Assembly: GCF_004211145.1 (NCBI RefSeq)
Contig: NZ_SEBS01000042.1
Coordinates: 1-35,935, forward strand
DNA: 35,935 bases
DNA from: Flavobacterium sp.
GTDB lineage: Bacteria > Bacteroidota > Bacteroidia > Flavobacteriales > Flavobacteriaceae
Direction: 5' to 3'
Part shown: in pieces, positions 31,834 through 35,935 of the stretch
Layout: each line of letters starts with the position of its first letter
Position numbering within the stretch: position 1 is the stretch's first letter
Program-made: the position numbers and the translations under genes
The notes under the pieces: model-generated
Databases searched by the model: none
Seen by the model: only the letters and a program-made list of their open reading frames with translations
What the model was told of the DNA's origin: nothing

Positions 31834-32922
31834 TTATTGATCCAGGTTGAGCAGTCGCATCCAAACTTTCCCGATTTGTTCGATATCGAATTTGGCGACA
31901 CTTGCTTTTGCATTTGCGCGACAATCGTTTCGCAACTCGTCATTCGCATGCATTTCATTGAGCGCGTCGATGAACGCCTTCCAATCCTGGTCGGGAACGA
32001 GCAAGCCGTTTTGGCGATTTTCGATGAATTCCGATGGTCCGGACGCGCAATCGAACGACACGACAGGCGTTCCGCAGGCAAGCGATTCGGCAATCGTGTT
32101 GGGCAAGCCTTCAAATTTACTGGAAAGTACCGTAAATTCGGCATTTTTCATGTATTTGTACGGATTGTCGACGAAACCCTCGAAGATCACATTTCCGTCG
32201 AAACCTTCGTCGTTCACGAGTTTTTCGAGCGTCGGTTTGAGCGGACCGTCGCCGAGCAAAAGCAAACGCACATCATTTTGATGCAAATTCGATTTCGAAT
32301 ACGCCCCGATCAATTTCGCGAATTGTTTGTGGTCGTCGAGCGACATGCGGCCGACGGTGAGAATATACTCGTAATCGCGGTTGAAAAATTCATTCGAAAG
32401 CGCGACAATTTTATCGGTCTCGATCGGATTTAAAATCGTCGTCACGTTTTCGTACCCATATTTCGAGCGCACTTTTTCTTCAATTTGCGATGCGACGGTC
32501 ACGATTTGGAACGCGTTTTTGAACAGCTTTTTCCCGACTGACAAACTCGGCGTGAAATACCAATCGGTCTCGTAACTGTGGATCGTCGGAATGTATTTCG
32601 AGCGCGAAAGTAGTTTTGCGAAAATGCGCTCGCGAAACGGTTTGTGGCGCGTCCTGAAATCGATTATGAAATCGAAATCGTTGTTTTTAAGATAATCGGA
32701 AAGGATTTTGAACCGCCAGAACAAATTGAAAATCCCGCCCTTCCAATCCTTGCCCAAGTTGAGCAATTCGCCTGAAAACTCGTACGTGACCGCGTCGATG
32801 AAAATGACGTTGTGCACGTCGATGCCTTGTCGCGAGAAGTAATTGGAGAGCACCGCGTGGATCTTGTCGGCACCGCCCGACGAAAGATTGTTCCCGATCA
32901 GGCAAATTTTGGGTCGTCGCAT
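31834..32922 (-). CDS. Glycosyltransferase family 4 (GT-B fold)
   Basis: A 362-residue GT-B enzyme. The N-terminal half opens ICLIGNNLSSGGADKIHAVLSN. The C-terminal half shows ILTVGRMSLDDHKQF, LLLLGDGPLK, IFEGFVDNPYKYM and the nucleotide-binding signature KFEGLPNTIAESLACGTPVV followed by GPSEFI. This type resembles GalNAc or hexosyl transferases of capsule and LPS clusters; the donor is not determinable. It is transcribed divergently from the 32963-34120 gene. Its -7 box CAAATATA (TATATTTG on the minus strand) is 26 bp upstream. Confidence 0.92.
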   Translation of the reverse strand: MRRPKICLIGNNLSSGGADKIHAVLSNYFSRQGIDVHNVIFIDAVTYEFSGELLNLGKDWKGGIFNLFWRFKILSDYLKNNDFDFIIDFRTRHKPFRERIFAKLLSRSKYIPTIHSYETDWYFTPSLSVGKKLFKNAFQIVTVASQIEEKVRSKYGYENVTTILNPIETDKIVALSNEFFNRDYEYILTVGRMSLDDHKQFAKLIGAYSKSNLHQNDVRLLLLGDGPLKPTLEKLVNDEGFDGNVIFEGFVDNPYKYMKNAEFTVLSSKFEGLPNTIAESLACGTPVVSFDCASGPSEFIENRQNGLLVPDQDWKAFIDALNEMHANDELRNDCRANAKASVAKFDIEQIGKVWMRLLNLDQ

Positions 32923-32936
32923 CCGATGACTTTAAT

Positions 32937-32955
32937 TACATTTGAAACAAATATA
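32937..32955. promoter_or_regulatory. Back-to-back divergent -7 boxes
   Basis: TACATTTG (32937-32944, plus) and TATATTTG (32955-32948, minus) are separated by 3 bp, forming a near-perfect inverted repeat in the 40-bp gap between two divergent glycosyltransferases. Both leaders would be very short. Good -33 elements are lacking on both sides. Confidence 0.55.
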
Positions 32956-32962
32956 CCATTTT

Positions 32963-34120
32963 ATGAGGATACTGCTCGTGGGTGAATTCAGCAGGCTTCA
33001 CAATTCGCTCAAGGAAGGGCTCGTCGCGCTTGGCCACGAGGTTACTCTGGTTGGCAGCGGAGATGATTTCAAGGATTTTCCGGTTGATTTTTCGATCGCC
33101 TCGCGAACTGTCGAAAGTTCCGGGTCGTTGCGGTTTTTGAGCAGGATTTCGAATAAGTTGTTCGGAATTCGGTTGGAAACGATTGAAAAAGGCCGACGGT
33201 TCGAGCGTTTGCTCCCGAAATTGAAAAATTACGACATTGTGCAACTCATCAATTCGGACGCGATCGAAACCACTCCCGAATTTGAAATCGAATTGTACCG
33301 AAAACTGTTCTCCCAAAACAAAAAAATCTTCCTTTTGATTTGCGGCGATGAAACGCCCGTGGTCGACCAACTGCTCAAAAACAAATTACGCTACTCGGTT
33401 TTGACGCCGTACTTCGAGGACAAAAATCTCGAACCGTTTTATCGATATACGTTGAAATATACGTCGGACAAACATCGGGAATTATATGATTTCGTTTCGA
33501 AAAAAGCCGACGCACTTTTTACGTCGGACCTTGATTACAAACTCGTTATGGACGAGGCCGGCATAAAAACGACTTTGATCCCGAATCCCGTAAACGTCGA
33601 CAAAATCACGTTCGAAACGTTGCCTTCTGACGGCCCGACCGTAATTTTCTATGGTGCGAACAAATACAGTTCGGTCAAGAAAGGCGGGAAATTTTTCGAA
33701 AAAGCACTCGAAATAATCAAACAGAAATATGGTGCAGATGTGCGGATTGAAACCGTAAACAGTCTTCCCTATTCCGAATACATCGAACACGTGAAGAAAG
33801 CGCATATCGTACTCGACCAGGTCTACGCGTTCGACCAAGGTTACAATGCGCTTGAGGCGATGGCGCGTGGAAAAGTCGTCTTTACGGGAGCCGAATCGGA
33901 ATTTCAAGAGCATTACAAACTTTCAGGAACGGTTGCGATAAACGCGTTGCCGAATGTCGATTGGATCGTTTCGGAACTTTCGCGTCTTATCGAAAACCGA
34001 AAAATGTTGGTTGAAATCGGGAAAAATGCGCGTCGTTTCATCGAAAAAGAACACGATTACAAAGCGATCGCGTCGCGTTATCTCGAACATTGGAATAACG
34101 ATCAGTCGAGCGCCTTGTAG
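32963..34120 (+). CDS. Glycosyltransferase, GT-B type (family 4-like)
   Basis: A 385-residue protein opening with the Rossmann-like MRILLVGEFSRLHNSLKEGL and a glycine-containing ALGHEVTLVGSG turn. The C-terminal half has TTLIPNPVNVDKI, VIFYGANKYSSVKKGG and the donor-site region VLDQVYAFDQGYNALEAMARGKVVFTG, where the usual E-x7-E motif is altered. The frame extends to a TTG at 32942, but this lies within the promoter box, so the ATG at 32963 is preferred. The 3' end overlaps the convergent sulfatase-like gene by 19 bp. The substrate is unknown. Confidence 0.82.
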   Translation: MRILLVGEFSRLHNSLKEGLVALGHEVTLVGSGDDFKDFPVDFSIASRTVESSGSLRFLSRISNKLFGIRLETIEKGRRFERLLPKLKNYDIVQLINSDAIETTPEFEIELYRKLFSQNKKIFLLICGDETPVVDQLLKNKLRYSVLTPYFEDKNLEPFYRYTLKYTSDKHRELYDFVSKKADALFTSDLDYKLVMDEAGIKTTLIPNPVNVDKITFETLPSDGPTVIFYGANKYSSVKKGGKFFEKALEIIKQKYGADVRIETVNSLPYSEYIEHVKKAHIVLDQVYAFDQGYNALEAMARGKVVFTGAESEFQEHYKLSGTVAINALPNVDWIVSELSRLIENRKMLVEIGKNARRFIEKEHDYKAIASRYLEHWNNDQSSAL

Positions 34121-35532
34121 ATTTTGGTCTCGTCGTTTTTGTCGTACGTGTTGTAGCTCGCATCCGATTGTACGTGATCGAGATACTTCGGATCTTCAGA
34201 CAAATATGAGAAGACGCATCGGAAAAGATTGACCGATGTTTTGAGTTTCGAGTCGTAGGTTTTGCTGTCGTTTCCGTTCCATCGGATCGCGAGTTTCGCC
34301 CCGAACGCCGAGTGGAGCAACTGCTTGTCGGTGATCTTGTCATAGATCTGCCACGAATAATCGAACCCGACGAAACCGCCGTGATCGGCCCCGATAATAA
34401 TCATCGCATCCGGATCGTTCGCGACGATGAAGTCGACGGTTTCCCGCAGCCAATCGTTCGCGATCTTGAGTTTCATCAAATACAATTGGCGCTCGCCTGC
34501 CTTGCCCTGGCTGTAATTTTCGTGCACGGCGATGTGGCCAGGATCGAACTTCTCGACGAAGAAAAACGTTTTGGAATTCTTGTTTTCACGAACCTGTTTT
34601 TTGAATTCTTCTGAAATCGGTTTGAAAAACGACCAACCGTCCTGCAAAAACGGAAGTTCCTCGGTCTTGAAATTCGTGTAGTCGAACGCGATATCAGGTC
34701 GGTTCATCAACAAATACGGCCGCTCGGTTATGAAAAATCGCTTGTAACCGTTGCGCTTGAAGACTTCTAAAACCGGATTTTCTCCGATGATGTAGTCGTT
34801 CGCGTTTTTCAAAAGCGAATTTTCGTTCGAGAAATGATGCGACATATTGAAACACGACGCGTTCGATTTCAACGTCGAATTGTAATTGCTGCGAAAGTTG
34901 TCGTAATGCGTGAAGCCACGCGCCGTCAGCCAAGCATCAAATGTAGAATTGTCGTAATCGTACAACTTTCCTTTTAGCGTCGCGGCGTTCGCGTAACCGT
35001 CGGGCTGCAGATAGTAAATGTTTGGGGATTTCTTGAATTTGGCCGAAACGATGTCGTCAGGCTGCTTGTTCCAATCGGTTGGCGCCGACGCATTTCTCAA
35101 AATGATTTTCGCCAACGTAAACGCCGGAAACAACGACATGATCGAAAGCAACACGATGACGACCTTGTAATTGCTGAACTTGAACGACAATAATCCAACC
35201 GCGAAAATCCAGGCCAATGTCACTTTTTTCCACGAGATCGAGAGCCCGAGATGCTGTGAAATGTAATAACCGAAAAACGACAACATCAATACGAAAACGA
35301 CTTGGCGCGCGCGGCTTTTTAATCTTGTTTTCCTGAACAAATAATATCCGATTCCGCAGACCAACATCGGCAAAACCACGAAGTAGCATGTGAAAAACAG
35401 AAATTGCTGGTACGAATTCGCGAGGTCGAAATTGTTCGAATAATAAAATAACAACATGTAAAAACCCACGATCAAGCCCGCCAACAGCGGATATTCCTTT
35501 TCGCTCCTTACGAATTTCTCGACGCGATTCAT
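34102..35532 (-). CDS. Membrane-anchored sulfatase-like hydrolase (alkaline phosphatase superfamily)
   Basis: From the ATG at 35532 the protein has 476 residues. About five hydrophobic segments (roughly 16-31, 43-66, 77-94, 103-117, 123-142) precede a soluble catalytic-type domain. That domain begins PNIYYLQPDGY (metal-site Asp178), has SNYNSTLKSNAS where a nucleophile Ser or Thr would sit (217-226), a possible metal His333, and GADHGG with Asp383 and His384. The layout matches membrane-bound phospho- or sulfo-transferases and hydrolases that modify envelope glycans. Its start overlaps the upstream methyltransferase stop (ATGA), so the two are translationally coupled. Substrate and direction of reaction are unknown. 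Confidence 0.78.
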   Translation of the reverse strand: MNRVEKFVRSEKEYPLLAGLIVGFYMLLFYYSNNFDLANSYQQFLFFTCYFVVLPMLVCGIGYYLFRKTRLKSRARQVVFVLMLSFFGYYISQHLGLSISWKKVTLAWIFAVGLLSFKFSNYKVVIVLLSIMSLFPAFTLAKIILRNASAPTDWNKQPDDIVSAKFKKSPNIYYLQPDGYANAATLKGKLYDYDNSTFDAWLTARGFTHYDNFRSNYNSTLKSNASCFNMSHHFSNENSLLKNANDYIIGENPVLEVFKRNGYKRFFITERPYLLMNRPDIAFDYTNFKTEELPFLQDGWSFFKPISEEFKKQVRENKNSKTFFFVEKFDPGHIAVHENYSQGKAGERQLYLMKLKIANDWLRETVDFIVANDPDAMIIIGADHGGFVGFDYSWQIYDKITDKQLLHSAFGAKLAIRWNGNDSKTYDSKLKTSVNLFRCVFSYLSEDPKYLDHVQSDASYNTYDKNDETKIYKALD

Positions 35533-35935
35533 GGTTCGCGCCTTTTCATGAAATACAGAATGCGTTCGGCTCCGGGAATGTCGCGTTTCTCGACGATTTC
35601 GAAATATTCCGAATAATCGTTCTCGAAATTCCCGACCGTGTAAAAATCGAAATGCGCCTTGAATTCGCGTTTGCTTTCGAGCAGGAATTTCACCCACGAA
35701 TCGTCGCGCGTCGGGAATTCGATGAGCAGGTTTTTGGAAAGCGAGGCGAAATATTCGGCTGAAAACGAGAACGGTACGTTGCCCGACAACGTGATGTGAT
35801 GGATCAACGCGAGCGCCATGCAACCCGAGGCTTCGAAACTTTTCAATCGGTCGTGCAACGAAAAACGCTCGCGGTTGTGGAAGCCGTAACCCGCCGCCGG
35901 ATTGAGCAAATCAGCCACGATCGGCAGGATTTTGT
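35529..35935 (-). CDS. SAM-dependent methyltransferase (N-terminal part outside window)
   Basis: The frame stays open through position 35935, so the gene continues beyond the window. A GTG near 35918 is internal, because conserved residues (ILPIVADLLNPAAGYGF) span it. The visible ~135 residues fit the C-terminal half of NoeA-like class I methyltransferases: NRERFSLHDR, ALALIHHITLSGNVP, LIEFPTRDDSWV, YSEYFEIVEKRDIPGAERILYFMKRR. It is probably involved in methylating a glycan or small molecule. The stop overlaps the ATG of the sulfatase-like gene by 4 bp. Confidence 0.82.
   Translation of the reverse strand, partial: KILPIVADLLNPAAGYGFHNRERFSLHDRLKSFEASGCMALALIHHITLSGNVPFSFSAEYFASLSKNLLIEFPTRDDSWVKFLLESKREFKAHFDFYTVGNFENDYSEYFEIVEKRDIPGAERILYFMKRREP

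Noticed and set aside
35529..35918. Complete methyltransferase gene starting at the GTG near 35918
   Set aside because: Conserved residues continue upstream to the window edge, so the GTG is internal and the gene is partial.
1..35935. tRNA or rRNA genes
   Set aside because: No cloverleaf with a CCA-proximal acceptor stem or rRNA core sequence was recognised by eye. A tRNAscan-SE run would settle it.

Overview
The window looks like a chromosomal segment of a flavobacterium (Bacteroidota, Flavobacteriaceae, Flavobacterium-like). Evidence: a fused SecD-SecF protein, an SprB-like repeat adhesin with a Sec signal, the folE-cysS-yidD-lgt run, a TPR protein paired with a TonB-receptor-like barrel, TAnnTTTG-type -7 promoter boxes, and poor Shine-Dalgarno sites. 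No tRNA, rRNA, insertion sequence or CRISPR array was seen.

Layout. 1-4406 (minus): a small secreted protein followed by a very large adhesin that runs off the left edge and carries at least nine Ig/PKD-like repeats. 4563-8157 (plus): folE, cysS, yidD and lgt, with a long leader hairpin before cysS. 8376-9476 (plus): a small membrane protein and a lipoprotein. 9477-10255: four tandem non-coding ~186-bp repeats. 10307-19940 (minus): secDF, mdh, gyrB, a dipeptide epimerase and asnB, mostly in separate transcription units. 20279-27729 (minus): a secreted unknown with a Gre-like factor, an SRPBCC protein, then the barrel + TPR operon. 27730-28795: about 1 kb of layered repeats. 28796-29402: an ftsE broken by a deletion. 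29542-35935: a surface-polysaccharide region with four glycosyltransferases, a WxcM/FdtA-like cupin, a membrane-anchored sulfatase-like protein and a partial methyltransferase.

How genes fit together. SecDF drives Sec export and Lgt lipidates exported lipoproteins. The adhesin, the secreted unknowns and the barrel are all Sec substrates. The adhesin probably also needs the type IX system, whose genes are not in the window. The right-hand cluster probably makes and decorates a surface glycan.

The most unusual layer is non-coding. Many intergenic gaps hold short arrays with an exact 7-base period (one family has period 8). The heptamer differs from locus to locus, and the arrays often occur as inverted pairs next to stop codons. 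A second layer is a ~120-nt structured element at 18075-18201 and 28588-28707 with compensatory stem changes, and a related hairpin leader before cysS. Other notable points are a sharp codon/GC switch inside the adhesin near position 900 and the loss of Walker B from ftsE.
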